A stretch of DNA of 64,000 nt, from the NCBI RefSeq assembly GCF_030433675.1, contig NZ_JAROCB010000002.1:496001-560000 (forward strand), read 5' to 3'. Source of the stretch: Leifsonia virtsii (lineage in GTDB: Bacteria; Actinomycetota; Actinomycetes; Actinomycetales; Microbacteriaceae). The notes below the pieces were generated by a model, which had not been told where the DNA came from, made no database searches, and saw only the letters and a list, made by a program, of their open reading frames with translations. The position numbers and the translations under genes are program-made. This document shows, in pieces, positions 44,550 through 53,318 of the stretch; position 1 is the stretch's first letter; each line of letters starts with the position of its first letter.

Positions 44550-46558
44550 CCGGCGTGGTACTGAAGGACGCGTTCGCCTACGGAGGCGACTACAACCCCG
44601 AGCAGTGGGCGCCGGAGGTCTGGCGCGAGGATGTCGAGCTGATGAACCGCGCCGGGGTGAACCTGGTCTCGGTCGGCATCTTCTCGTGGGCCAGGATCGA
44701 GCCTCGCGACGGCGAGTTCGACTTCGCCTGGCTGGACGAGGTGCTCGACCTGCTGCACGCAGGCGGGGTGCGCGTCGACCTGGCCACCGCGACGGCCTCG
44801 CCGCCGCCGTGGCTCGCGGTCGCTCATCCGGAGATGCTCCCCGTGACCGCGGAGGGCGTCACCCTCTCGTCGGGCAGCCGCCAGGCGTACTGCCCGAGCT
44901 CTCCGGTCTACCGCCGCTACGCCTCGCGGCTGGTGCAGGCGATCGTCGAGCGGTACGCCGACCATCCCGCGCTCGCGCTCTGGCACGTCAACAACGAGTA
45001 CGGCTGCCATGTCAGCCACTGCTACTGCGACGTCTCGGCCGCCGCATTCCGTCGCTGGCTGGAGGCGAAGTACGGCACCATCGAGGCGCTCAACGACGCC
45101 TGGGGCACCGCGTTCTGGTCGCAGCACTACGCGGGGTTCGACGAGATCCTGCCGCCACGCGCCGCGCCGACCTTCACGAACCCGACGCAGGTGCTCGACT
45201 TCGATCGGTTCAGCTCGGACGAGCTGCTCGACTGCTTCCGGATGGAGAAGGCGATCATCCGGTCCCGGTCTAGTCTGCCGGTGACGACGAACTTCATGGG
45301 CTTCTTCAAGGCCGCGGACTACTGGGCCTGGGCCGAGGAGGTGGACGTCGTGTCCGACGACTCCTATCCCGACCCGGCGGACCCGCGCTCGCCCGTGTAC
45401 GCGGCGATGCAGCGCGATCTGATGCGCTCTCTCGGCGGCGGCGCCCCGTGGTTGCTGATGGAGCAGGCGCCGAGTGCGGTCAACTGGCGGGAGCGCAACG
45501 CCGCCAAGCTGCCGGGTCAGATGCGGGCCTGGTCGTATCAGAGCATCGCGCGCGGGGCCGACGGGATCCTCTTCTTCCAGTGGCGCCAGGCCGTGGCAGG
45601 TGCCGAGAAGTTCCACTCCGGCATGCTTCCGCACAGCGGGACGGACACGCGCGTGTTCCGCGAGGTGGAGGAGCTGGGCGGCGAGCTGAAGGCCTTGGCC
45701 GGTACCCCCGACCTTCTCGGGGCGCCCGTGGAGGCGCAGGTCGCGATCGTCTTCGACTGGGATTCCTGGTGGGCGGTCGAGCAACCAGCGTCGCCGACGC
45801 GCACGAGCTACGTGGAGGAGGTCTTCTCCTGGTACGCGGCCCTGGCGGCGGCCGGCGCGACGGTCGACTTCGTCCGGGCGACCGACGACCTCCGCAGGTA
45901 TCGGGCCGTGATCGTCCCGACTCTCTTCGTCGCGAGCGACGGGCAGCTCGAAGCCCTCGACCGGTACGCCTCCGAGGGCGGCACCCTCGTCGTGGGGTTC
46001 CTGACCGGGGTCCTCGATCACGACCTCCACGCCAGGGCCGGCGGTTACCTGGGGGCGCTGCGCCGCGCGCTGGGTGTGTGGATCGAGGAGTTCGCACCGC
46101 CGGCCGCGCCCGACCTGCGTGCGTTCGGCGGCGGCGAGCCGCCGGCGTTGTCCGTGCGCGGCGAGGTGATCGGGGGAACCGGCGCTGCGGCACAGTGGGC
46201 GGAGTACGTGAGGGTGGAGACCGCGGAGGTGCAGGCGGTGTTCGAGGGAGGTGCTCTGGACGGGCACCCGGCGCTCACTCGCCATCAGCACGGTGACGGG
46301 GTCGCCTGGTACGTGGCCACGCGTCTCGAGGCGGCGCCGCTCGCGAACCTCCTCCATGCCGTCCTCGACGGCGCGGGTGTGGACCGTCTGCCGGCGATAC
46401 CTGGTGTGGAGTTGGTGAGACGGGGCCGCGTGCTCGTGGCGATAAACCATTCCCCGGAGGCCGTTGTCCTCGACCTCGCCGGCACGGAGCTGCTCACCGG
46501 TTCTCCTGCGGCGGGACTCTCGCTCGGCTCGATGGGGGTGGTGTTGATCGTCGAGTGA
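44546..46558 (+). CDS. beta-galactosidase, GH42 (second)
   Basis: A 670-residue GH42 protein. FAYGGDYNPEQWAPEVWREDVELMNRAGVNLVSVGIFSWARIEPRDGEFDFAWLD is typical of the family. Acid/base is E151 in HVNNEYGCH and nucleophile E306 in LLMEQAPSAVNWRERN. The Cys cluster YGCHVSHCYCD is the zinc-site region of GH42. It is only distantly similar to the first GH42 of the operon, so the two may act on different linkages or chain lengths. No signal peptide. GTG 44546 overlaps the permease stop; GTG 44555 is an alternative. Confidence 0.92.
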   Translation: MTGVVLKDAFAYGGDYNPEQWAPEVWREDVELMNRAGVNLVSVGIFSWARIEPRDGEFDFAWLDEVLDLLHAGGVRVDLATATASPPPWLAVAHPEMLPVTAEGVTLSSGSRQAYCPSSPVYRRYASRLVQAIVERYADHPALALWHVNNEYGCHVSHCYCDVSAAAFRRWLEAKYGTIEALNDAWGTAFWSQHYAGFDEILPPRAAPTFTNPTQVLDFDRFSSDELLDCFRMEKAIIRSRSSLPVTTNFMGFFKAADYWAWAEEVDVVSDDSYPDPADPRSPVYAAMQRDLMRSLGGGAPWLLMEQAPSAVNWRERNAAKLPGQMRAWSYQSIARGADGILFFQWRQAVAGAEKFHSGMLPHSGTDTRVFREVEELGGELKALAGTPDLLGAPVEAQVAIVFDWDSWWAVEQPASPTRTSYVEEVFSWYAALAAAGATVDFVRATDDLRRYRAVIVPTLFVASDGQLEALDRYASEGGTLVVGFLTGVLDHDLHARAGGYLGALRRALGVWIEEFAPPAAPDLRAFGGGEPPALSVRGEVIGGTGAAAQWAEYVRVETAEVQAVFEGGALDGHPALTRHQHGDGVAWYVATRLEAAPLANLLHAVLDGAGVDRLPAIPGVELVRRGRVLVAINHSPEAVVLDLAGTELLTGSPAAGLSLGSMGVVLIVE

Positions 46559-46566
46559 GGGACTAC

Positions 46567-46598
46567 CGGTGGCTCGCTCGCATCCGATCGAGCCACCG
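46567..46598. terminator. hairpin between convergent GH42 and GH13 genes
   Basis: CGGTGGCTCG (46567-46576) pairs with CGAGCCACCG (46589-46598), a perfect 10-bp stem with a 12-base loop, 8 bases after the GH42 stop. There is no T-run, so it is a possible bidirectional terminator. Confidence 0.5.
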
Positions 46599-46605
46599 AC
46601 TCCCG

Positions 46606-48363
46606 TCACCCTCGGACGAGCACCTGCGCTTCCCACGGGCCCAGACGGCCGTCGCCGACGGGTGACGGCGCGTCGCTGTTGGTGAGCAACAGCGACGCGC
46701 CCCGCCACGCGTCCACCTCCTCGAGGTCGTAGGCCGCGGGCTCCCCGGACAGATTGGCGAGAACCAGCATCTGCCGGTTTCCCAGTGAACGGACGTAGGC
46801 GAACACGGTCGGATGCCGATCGAGCAGGAGCCGGAAGCTCCCATCCGAAACGACACGCTCCTCGTGGCGCAGGGCGACCAGCGCCTTGTAGTGCGAGAGC
46901 ACGGAGCGGGGATCTCCGGCCTGCGCGACCGCGTTGATGTGCGTGAAGTTCGGGTTCACAGTGATCCACGGCTCGCCGGTGGTGAACCCTCCGTTGGGCT
47001 CAGCGGACCACTGCACGGGGGTGCGTGCGTTGTCGCGGCTCATCGCATGCAGAGCGGCAAGCGCATCATCGGGCGACCGTCCGTGGGTGGCCAGCGCGTC
47101 GGCGTAATGGTTGAGCGACTCGATGTCGCGGAAGTCCTCGATGCGGGTGAACGGCATGTTGGTCATGCCGAGCTCCTCGCCCTGGAAGATGTACGGTGTG
47201 CCGCGCAGAAGGTGGAGCACCGTCGCCAGAGCGGTGGCCGACTCACGCCAGTGCACGCCGTCATCGCCGAATCGGCTGACCACCCGGGGCTGGTCGTGGT
47301 TGTTCCAGTACAGACTGTTCCAGCCGACGTCGGACAGCCCTTCCTGCCAGCGGACGAGCGATTCCTTGACCTCCAGCGGGGTCGCAGAACCGGGATCGAA
47401 CTTGCCGTCCGGCCCATGGTCGAGGCCGACGTGCTCGAACTGGAAGACCATGTCGACCTCGGCTCGCTGCGGATCGGTGAAGAGTCTCGCTTCTTCCACG
47501 GTCACCCCGGGCATCTCCCCGACAGTCAGGTAGGCGCCCGTCCGGTGCGCGAACACGCGCCGGTTCATCTCCTGGAGGAACTCGTGGATGCGTGGCCCTC
47601 CGGCGTAGAACGGGAACCCGTCGCCGTAGGTTGCTCGAGGAGGCACCTTTCCGTCCGGCAGCGATGCTTCCTTGGAGAGGAAGTTGATGACGTCCATCCG
47701 GAAGCCGTCGACCCCGCGGTCGAGCCACCAGTTCATCATCTCGTAGATCGCCTCGCGCACCTCCGGGTTCTCCCAGTTGAGGTCCGGCTGCTTGCGCGAG
47801 AAGAGATGCAGGAAGTACTCACCGGAATCCCGGTCGTACTGCCAGGCGGAACCGGAGAAGAACGATCCCCAGTTGTTCGGCTCGGCCCCCGGCTCTCCGC
47901 CGGCGAAGCCGTCGCGGGGTGGCCGCCACCAGTACCAGTCGCGCTTGGCGCTGCCGATTCCCGACGCGGACTCGACGAACCAGGGGTGCTCGTCGGAGGT
48001 GTGGTTGACGACGAGGTCCATGACCAGTTTCATTCCTCGGGCATGGACCTCCTCGAGCAGTCTGTCGAAGTCGTCGAGAGTGCCGTAGACCGGGTCGATG
48101 GCCTGGTAATCGCTGATGTCGTAGCCGTTGTCGTCCCCGGGCGAGCTGTAGATCGGCGAGAGCCAGATCACGTCGACCCCGAGCCGCTGCAGGTGGTCGA
48201 GACGCTGGATGATGCCGCGCAGGTCGCCGATGCCGTCGCCGTCGGAGTCGGCGAAGCTGCGTGGATAGATCTGGTAGACGACGGCCGACCGCCACCAGGG
48301 CGCATCGTCGGTGGCGACGCCGCCCGTACGGACGTCTGACGGGTCGGTGGTGAGATCGCTCAC
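46606..48363 (-). CDS. GH13 alpha-glucosidase (oligo-1,6-glucosidase type)
   Basis: A 585-residue GH13 enzyme. WWRSAVVYQIYPRSFADSDGDGIGDLRGIIQRLDHL opens it; conserved regions are DLVVNHTSDEHPWF, GFRMDVINF (nucleophile D224), TVGEMPG (acid E283) and NNHDQPR (D357). DVIN rather than DAAN/DTIN after the nucleophile is as in oligo-1,6-glucosidases. It is cytosolic. It would finish imported isomalto-oligosaccharides to glucose. GTG 48363 overlaps the stop of the GH66 gene, and a longer frame upstream would cross that gene. Confidence 0.9.
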   Translation of the reverse strand: MSDLTTDPSDVRTGGVATDDAPWWRSAVVYQIYPRSFADSDGDGIGDLRGIIQRLDHLQRLGVDVIWLSPIYSSPGDDNGYDISDYQAIDPVYGTLDDFDRLLEEVHARGMKLVMDLVVNHTSDEHPWFVESASGIGSAKRDWYWWRPPRDGFAGGEPGAEPNNWGSFFSGSAWQYDRDSGEYFLHLFSRKQPDLNWENPEVREAIYEMMNWWLDRGVDGFRMDVINFLSKEASLPDGKVPPRATYGDGFPFYAGGPRIHEFLQEMNRRVFAHRTGAYLTVGEMPGVTVEEARLFTDPQRAEVDMVFQFEHVGLDHGPDGKFDPGSATPLEVKESLVRWQEGLSDVGWNSLYWNNHDQPRVVSRFGDDGVHWRESATALATVLHLLRGTPYIFQGEELGMTNMPFTRIEDFRDIESLNHYADALATHGRSPDDALAALHAMSRDNARTPVQWSAEPNGGFTTGEPWITVNPNFTHINAVAQAGDPRSVLSHYKALVALRHEERVVSDGSFRLLLDRHPTVFAYVRSLGNRQMLVLANLSGEPAAYDLEEVDAWRGASLLLTNSDAPSPVGDGRLGPWEAQVLVRG

Positions 48364-49967
48364 AGTGTGTCTTTCGGGTCGAGGTCGATGAGCACGAGCT
48401 GCCAGGTGCCGGGCGCAGGAAGGAGAGCCGTCGCATGCGTGCCGTCGACCGTGACCTCCACGTCGACAAGTCTCGGCAGCGCATCCGGGCCGGCCACCCG
48501 GACCCGCGGGGTGGACCCGGCCGTCGCGCGGATGCGGAGCGATCCGTTCCCGATGTCGGCGACGGGCTCCTTGGGCGCGTCCCACAGATCGTCCGGCTGT
48601 CCAGCCAGGTTGATGAGATGGACGAGCAGTCCGCGGGGTGTCTGGACGACGCGTCGCCAGACGGTCCCGGAAGCGGCCTCCCCGCCGACCGGCGTTTTCT
48701 CATAGGCCACGTCGAGGTCGTCGTTGTACGGGCCCGCGTAGGAGCCGGTCACGTCGGTGTTCCCGGGGTCGAACAGGAGCTCGTCATGCTCGACCATGAA
48801 GTCGTACCAGCGACGGAGGAGGTCGGCGGTGGAGGGCTCGACGACGTGGTTGCGCACGTAGTAGGGATCGACCAGGATGCGATCGGCCTCGCCGGCGAGC
48901 AGCTGGGTGGCGCCGTGCGAGAACAGCGTCGCCATGGTGAACGCTGTGGCCCGGTCGGCCGCGTCGGCGGGCGCGGAGTCGTACACGTGCTGGTAGGCCG
49001 CGATGGCGATCGGCTTGTCGCCTCCCGCAGCACGGGCGCGCGTCACGACAGCGGCGAGAGAGCCGAGCGTCACGTGCGGATCCCACACTTCGATGTAAAC
49101 GGCATCCTGAGGGCTCGCCGCGGTCGTCCAGGTGGGGAAGTCGTTGACGTTGTTGAAGACGAGATGGGACCCCGGGAGGCGGTCCCTCACGCCCTCGATG
49201 AGCGCCGCGAACGACTGCGCGACGTCGACGGCGTGCCCGTCCGCACGGCGGGCATGCTTGGGGTAGCCGTACTGGTCGAGATGGAAGCCGTCGAAGCCCA
49301 CCCTGTCCACGGCGGCGGCGAGTTCGGTGCGCAGGTGGGACAACCACGGCACCGCCGCTGGGTCGACGATGAACAGGAAGTCGCCGAGCGCGAAAGGCGC
49401 GCTCGCGGCATCGAGGAGAGCCCACTGCCGCCAGTCCTGCCACTCGGCGGGGCCGACTGCGTACACGGCCGCGTACCCGAGGGCGCGTGCCCCGGCGCCC
49501 CGGACCGCCTCGATCAGGCGCCGGACCGTGGCGAGCGACACGGGCTGACCGAGCGCATCCTCGTAGTCCTCGCCGCCGCCCAGCAGGTCCGCGTGCCGGT
49601 ATGCCCAGTCGTAGAACTGCACGTCGGTCAAGTGCAGGCGGCGGACCGTGTCGACGAGACCCCCCGGGTCGCGGCCGGGGGAGTAGTCGACGGTGAACCC
49701 ATAGCGCAGCCGGAGTGCGTCCGCACCGGCGATGTGGAGCGCCGAACGCAACGGCGCTGCGCCCGTGCCATCCGTCCATTCGAGCCCGTAGCCGCCCGGA
49801 GGCAGCGAGCCGAGGGTGACGAATCCGTCTCCCGGCGTGGGGAGGGACGTGAGACGTTCGCCCAGATGCCAGAGCGTGAGTTCTCCCGGCTCGGAGACGC
49901 CCCGGAGCTCGACGCGGACCTCCTGCCCTGGGCCGAACCAGGCGCGCTCGGGAAGCAGCTCGCTCAT
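48360..49967 (-). CDS. GH66 dextranase / cycloisomaltooligosaccharide glucanotransferase-type enzyme, intracellular
   Basis: A 535-residue GH66 protein without a signal peptide. LRLRYGFTVDYSPGRDPGGLVDTVRRLHLTDVQFYDWAYRHADLL is diagnostic. The nucleophile is D231 in GFDGFHLDQYGYPK, and the acid/base E293 in AVYIEVWDPHVTLG. GHSAT-like TLFSHGATQLLAGEADRILVDPYYV follows. Known GH66 enzymes are mostly secreted dextranases or CITases; here the enzyme must act inside, on imported isomalto-oligosaccharides or cyclic ones. ATG 49967 overlaps the upstream permease stop. It is smaller than secreted forms and lacks extra binding modules. Confidence 0.87.
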   Translation of the reverse strand: MSELLPERAWFGPGQEVRVELRGVSEPGELTLWHLGERLTSLPTPGDGFVTLGSLPPGGYGLEWTDGTGAAPLRSALHIAGADALRLRYGFTVDYSPGRDPGGLVDTVRRLHLTDVQFYDWAYRHADLLGGGEDYEDALGQPVSLATVRRLIEAVRGAGARALGYAAVYAVGPAEWQDWRQWALLDAASAPFALGDFLFIVDPAAVPWLSHLRTELAAAVDRVGFDGFHLDQYGYPKHARRADGHAVDVAQSFAALIEGVRDRLPGSHLVFNNVNDFPTWTTAASPQDAVYIEVWDPHVTLGSLAAVVTRARAAGGDKPIAIAAYQHVYDSAPADAADRATAFTMATLFSHGATQLLAGEADRILVDPYYVRNHVVEPSTADLLRRWYDFMVEHDELLFDPGNTDVTGSYAGPYNDDLDVAYEKTPVGGEAASGTVWRRVVQTPRGLLVHLINLAGQPDDLWDAPKEPVADIGNGSLRIRATAGSTPRVRVAGPDALPRLVDVEVTVDGTHATALLPAPGTWQLVLIDLDPKDTL

Positions 49968-50851
49968 CCCTTCACCGCCCCCGAGGTCAGACCCTGGACG
50001 AAATAGCGCTGGAACACCAGGAAGACCACGATCACCGGGACGACTGCGATCACCGACGCGGCGAAGACGAGACCCCACTGGGTGGCGTTCTCACCCTGGA
50101 AGAGGGCGATGGCGATCGGGAGCGTGCGTCGCTGCGGGTTGTTGATGATGGTGAGGGCCCAGGCGAACTCGTCCCAGCAGGAGAGGAAGGTGAAGATCGT
50201 CGCCGTCGCCAGGGCCGGCTTGGCCAGGGGGAGCGCGAGGCGCCAGTAGCGGGTCCACGCGCTGGCGCCGTCGACCTGCATCGCCTGGTCGAGTTCGACC
50301 GGGATGGAGGCGAAGAACCCCCGCAGCAGGAACGTGTTGAGGGCGAGGGAACCGGCTACGTAGAACACGATCAGGCCGCCGAGCGAGTCGATGAGACCGA
50401 AGAACTTCGCGATGATGAACTGCGGGATGATCAGCATCATCGCGGGGACGACCAACCCGATCAGCAGGATGCGGAACAGCGTCTCGCGCCCGGCGAACCG
50501 GTAGCGCGCGAAGCCGTACGCCATCATCGAGCTGATCAGCACCGACAGCGCCGTCGACACCACGGCGACGATGCTGGAGTTGAGGAAGTAGAGCCCGAAA
50601 TCCTGGGTGGTCAAGGCTTGGACGTAGTTGTCCGTCGTCGCCGGGTTCGGGATGAACTGCGGTGGCACAGTCAGCACGTAGGCCTGGCTCTTGAAGCTCG
50701 TGGAGAGCATGTAGAGGAACGGCGTCACCATGATCGCCGCGCCCACCACCAGGACGGCGATCCGCACCGCCGCACCGGCGCGTCGACGGGTCGCCGTGCC
50801 GGATCGGACGGGGCGCTGCGTGATGCGGGGACTGTTCGCGGTCGCGGTCAC
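49964..50851 (-). CDS. ABC sugar transporter permease (MalG type)
   Basis: A 295-residue protein with six membrane helices. The EAA loop is LDQAMQVDGASAWTRYWRLALPLAKPALATA, and CWDEFAWALTIINNPQRRTLPIAIALFQGE is the C-terminal MalG-like motif. Start GTG 50851 overlaps the stop of the previous permease (GTGA), and its own stop overlaps GH66 (ATGA). It imports the sugar used by the GH66 and GH13 enzymes. No ATPase in the operon. Confidence 0.92.
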   Translation of the reverse strand: MTATANSPRITQRPVRSGTATRRRAGAAVRIAVLVVGAAIMVTPFLYMLSTSFKSQAYVLTVPPQFIPNPATTDNYVQALTTQDFGLYFLNSSIVAVVSTALSVLISSMMAYGFARYRFAGRETLFRILLIGLVVPAMMLIIPQFIIAKFFGLIDSLGGLIVFYVAGSLALNTFLLRGFFASIPVELDQAMQVDGASAWTRYWRLALPLAKPALATATIFTFLSCWDEFAWALTIINNPQRRTLPIAIALFQGENATQWGLVFAASVIAVVPVIVVFLVFQRYFVQGLTSGAVKG

Positions 50852-51849
50852 GCGAGATCCTCTCCGCTGCGGTCGCGGAAGACGCGCAGCTGGATGACGG
50901 CCAGTACGAAGACGATGACGGCGAGGATGACGGCGAGTGCCGAGCCGTAGCCGAAATCGAGGTACTTGAAGGCCTGGTCGTACATGTAGGTCAGGACGAC
51001 ATCCGTCTGCCCTCCCGGTCCGCCTCCGGTCATGACCAGGACCGAGGTGAACACGTTGAAGCCGCCGATGACGAGCATCACCGTGACGAACAGGAGCGAT
51101 GGCCAGATCGCCGGCAGGGTGACGACGCGGAAGCGTTGCCACCGACCCGCACCATCCATCGTGGCGGCCTCTTCGAGCGACTGGGGCACCCCCTGCAGGG
51201 CGGCGAGGAAGATCATCATCGACCAGCCGACCCCTTTCCAGACGCCGAGCGCGCAGATCGCGACGAGCGCGGTCCATCGCCCGGAGAGCCAGGAGACGTC
51301 GGAGTTCATCAGGTGGAGGAAGTCGTGCAGCGTGAAGTTGACGAGACCGCCGTCGGCGAACAGGTACTTGAACAGCAGTGACACGACGACCCAGCTCGTC
51401 ACGACCGGCAGGTAGAACAGGATGCGGAACAACGGCTGAGTCGGGCTCTTCCGTTTCAGCAGCACCGCGATCAGCAACCCCAGGACGATCTGGGGCGGCA
51501 CGGTGAACAGCATGTAGATCCCACTGTTGGTCAGGCTCAACCAGAAGTGCGGGTCCTCGAACGCCCGGATGTAGTTCTCGAACCCGAGGAACCGGCTGAC
51601 TGCGCCGGCCATGATCTTCCAGTCGAAGAAGCTCATCTGGACCGCCTGCAGGATCGGCAGGAGGATCAGCACGCCGAACAGGATCATCCCGGGGGCGATG
51701 AACAGGTAGGGCGTGGCCCCGGCGCTGAGACGGCTCGCGGTGATGGGGCGGCGGGGCCGTCCCCTTTCTCGGGTGAGGTCGTCTGGGCGCCGCGGCGCGG
51801 CGGGGCCGGGCCCCGCCGCGCGCGTGGTCTTCTCGGTCGTGGTGCTCAC
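50848..51849 (-). CDS. ABC sugar transporter permease (MalF type)
   Basis: A 333-residue protein with six membrane helices after a 40-residue polar N-terminus. The EAA loop is LEEAATMDGAGRWQRFRVVTLPAIWPSLLFV. It pairs with the next permease, coupled by GTGA. Start GTG 51849, 4 bases after the binding-protein stop. It belongs to the isomalto-oligosaccharide operon. Confidence 0.92.
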   Translation of the reverse strand: MSTTTEKTTRAAGPGPAAPRRPDDLTRERGRPRRPITASRLSAGATPYLFIAPGMILFGVLILLPILQAVQMSFFDWKIMAGAVSRFLGFENYIRAFEDPHFWLSLTNSGIYMLFTVPPQIVLGLLIAVLLKRKSPTQPLFRILFYLPVVTSWVVVSLLFKYLFADGGLVNFTLHDFLHLMNSDVSWLSGRWTALVAICALGVWKGVGWSMMIFLAALQGVPQSLEEAATMDGAGRWQRFRVVTLPAIWPSLLFVTVMLVIGGFNVFTSVLVMTGGGPGGQTDVVLTYMYDQAFKYLDFGYGSALAVILAVIVFVLAVIQLRVFRDRSGEDLA

Positions 51850-51853
51850 GGCG

Positions 51854-53137
51854 TCACTTCGCGGTCAGCAGCGGGTCGATCTGCTGAGCCGCCGAGGTGA
51901 GCGCGTCCTTGACGCTGGTCGACCCGGTGAAAGCGGGCGTGAGCGCGGCACTCAGGATGCCGTCTACCTTGGCGCCCTGGGGGATGGCCAGACGTGACTT
52001 GGCGGTCTTCAGCTGGTCGGCGAACGTCGCGAAGTACGGGTCGATGGCGGACTGCTGGGGGGCGAGGGCCGGGATGACGGTCATCTGGCCGGTCTTGGCC
52101 ATCTCGATCTGGAACTTCTCGGACTGAGTGAAGCGGATGAACTTCTGCGCCGCGTCCTGGTTCTTGGACGATGCCGTCAGGACGATGTCCTCCCCGCCCA
52201 CGACACTGGTGGATGCGCCGTCGCCCTTGGGGACCGGAGCGTAGATCGGTGAGAAGTCCTTGTACTGGCCGGCCCAGATCGCCTTCATCCAGGGGCCGTC
52301 GAGGATGGTCGCATACTTTCCGGTCGGCAGCCCGTCGGACGTCGACGTCGCGCCCTGATTGCCGGTGATGAGGTTCGGGATTTGCCCCTCCTTGTAGAGG
52401 TCGACCAGCATCTGCACCGCCGCGACCGACTTCGCCCCGTCGAGGTAGCCGCTGGCCTTGGTCAGGCCGGCGTTGGTGACCGCTCCGCCGTTCGACCAGA
52501 TCCACGGGTAGATGTTCCACCCGCCGAGGCCGCTGTCGGCGAAGACCGATACGCCGGTCCCCTTCAGCTTCGCGGCCATCTGCTTGAGCTCGTCGAATGT
52601 GGCGGGAGGCGCGCTCATCCCGGCCGTGTCCAGCGCCTTCTGTGACGTGATGAGCACTCGCGTGTTCGTGTCGAGCGGCAGGCCGTAGTACTTGCCGTCG
52701 TACCTGTTGGTCGAGAGCGTGCCCGGGTAGACGGCCTTGGAAAGCTTGCCGAAGTCGGACATGGAGTCGGAGAGCGGAGTGAGCACCCCGAGCTGGGCGA
52801 GCTGCGGCACCCAGCCGATGTCTGAGCGGACGAGGTCGGGGAGGCTTCCCCCGGCGGCGCTGGTGGTCAGCTTCTGCAGGAGGCTGTCGTACGGGATGTC
52901 GACGTAATCGACCTTGATGTCGGGGTTGGCCTTCTCGAAGGCGGGGATCAGGGTCTTGTTCAGCGCGTCCTGCTGGGCGGAGTTCCCGCCGTTGCCGTAC
53001 GAGCCCCAGAAGGTGAGGGTGACGGGGTGATCGGATGACCCGCCGGACGAGCCGCTGGTCGCCGAGCATCCACTCGCGATCAGGGCGATGGATGCCGCGA
53101 GCGCCGCCGTAGCGGCCAGTGCGGTGGAACGCTTCAT
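51854..53137 (-). CDS. ABC sugar transporter, substrate-binding lipoprotein
   Basis: A 427-residue protein. The lipobox LIASGC-S anchors it outside (Cys near residue 24). PVTLTFWGSYGNGGNSAQQDALNKTLIPAFEKANPDIKVDYVDIPYDSLLQKL is the binding-protein start. It is the first gene of the operon, with GAAGGAGA ahead of ATG 53137. The promoter has a perfect TTGACA and lies under an inverted repeat that is probably the ROK operator. Ligand inferred from GH66/GH13: isomalto-oligosaccharides or similar alpha-1,6-glucans. Confidence 0.92.
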   Translation of the reverse strand: MKRSTALAATAALAASIALIASGCSATSGSSGGSSDHPVTLTFWGSYGNGGNSAQQDALNKTLIPAFEKANPDIKVDYVDIPYDSLLQKLTTSAAGGSLPDLVRSDIGWVPQLAQLGVLTPLSDSMSDFGKLSKAVYPGTLSTNRYDGKYYGLPLDTNTRVLITSQKALDTAGMSAPPATFDELKQMAAKLKGTGVSVFADSGLGGWNIYPWIWSNGGAVTNAGLTKASGYLDGAKSVAAVQMLVDLYKEGQIPNLITGNQGATSTSDGLPTGKYATILDGPWMKAIWAGQYKDFSPIYAPVPKGDGASTSVVGGEDIVLTASSKNQDAAQKFIRFTQSEKFQIEMAKTGQMTVIPALAPQQSAIDPYFATFADQLKTAKSRLAIPQGAKVDGILSAALTPAFTGSTSVKDALTSAAQQIDPLLTAK

Positions 53138-53190
53138 TGCAGTTCTCCTTCGGAAGGGAGCGCCCGGATGAAGCGCCCCGCGGTGTGGAG

Positions 53191-53222
53191 TTATTTCTAT
53201 TGCAGAAACAACCCGGTGTCAA
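53191..53222 (-). promoter_or_regulatory. promoter and operator of the GH66/GH13 operon
   Basis: On the minus strand, TTGACA (53217-53222) and TAGAAA (53194-53199) are 17 bp apart. The inverted repeat TTGTTTCT-GCAAT-AGAAATAA (53191-53211) covers the -10. ATTGNNGAAACAA occurs at 53199-53211 and again at 53261-53273. Confidence 0.65.
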
Positions 53223-53260
53223 TATGTGGCTGAAAGCACCATTCCAGCCGCGGTTCGTTG

Positions 53261-53273
53261 ATTGACGAAACAA
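53261..53273. promoter_or_regulatory. second copy of the ROK operator motif
   Basis: ATTGACGAAACAA, 11 of 13 bases the same as the copy at 53199-53211. It sits 62 bp away, just before the ROK gene. Confidence 0.5.
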
Positions 53274-53318
53274 TCCCGGCATGCCAAAGTGAAGGGGCAG
53301 GAAAGCGAAGGGGAACCA

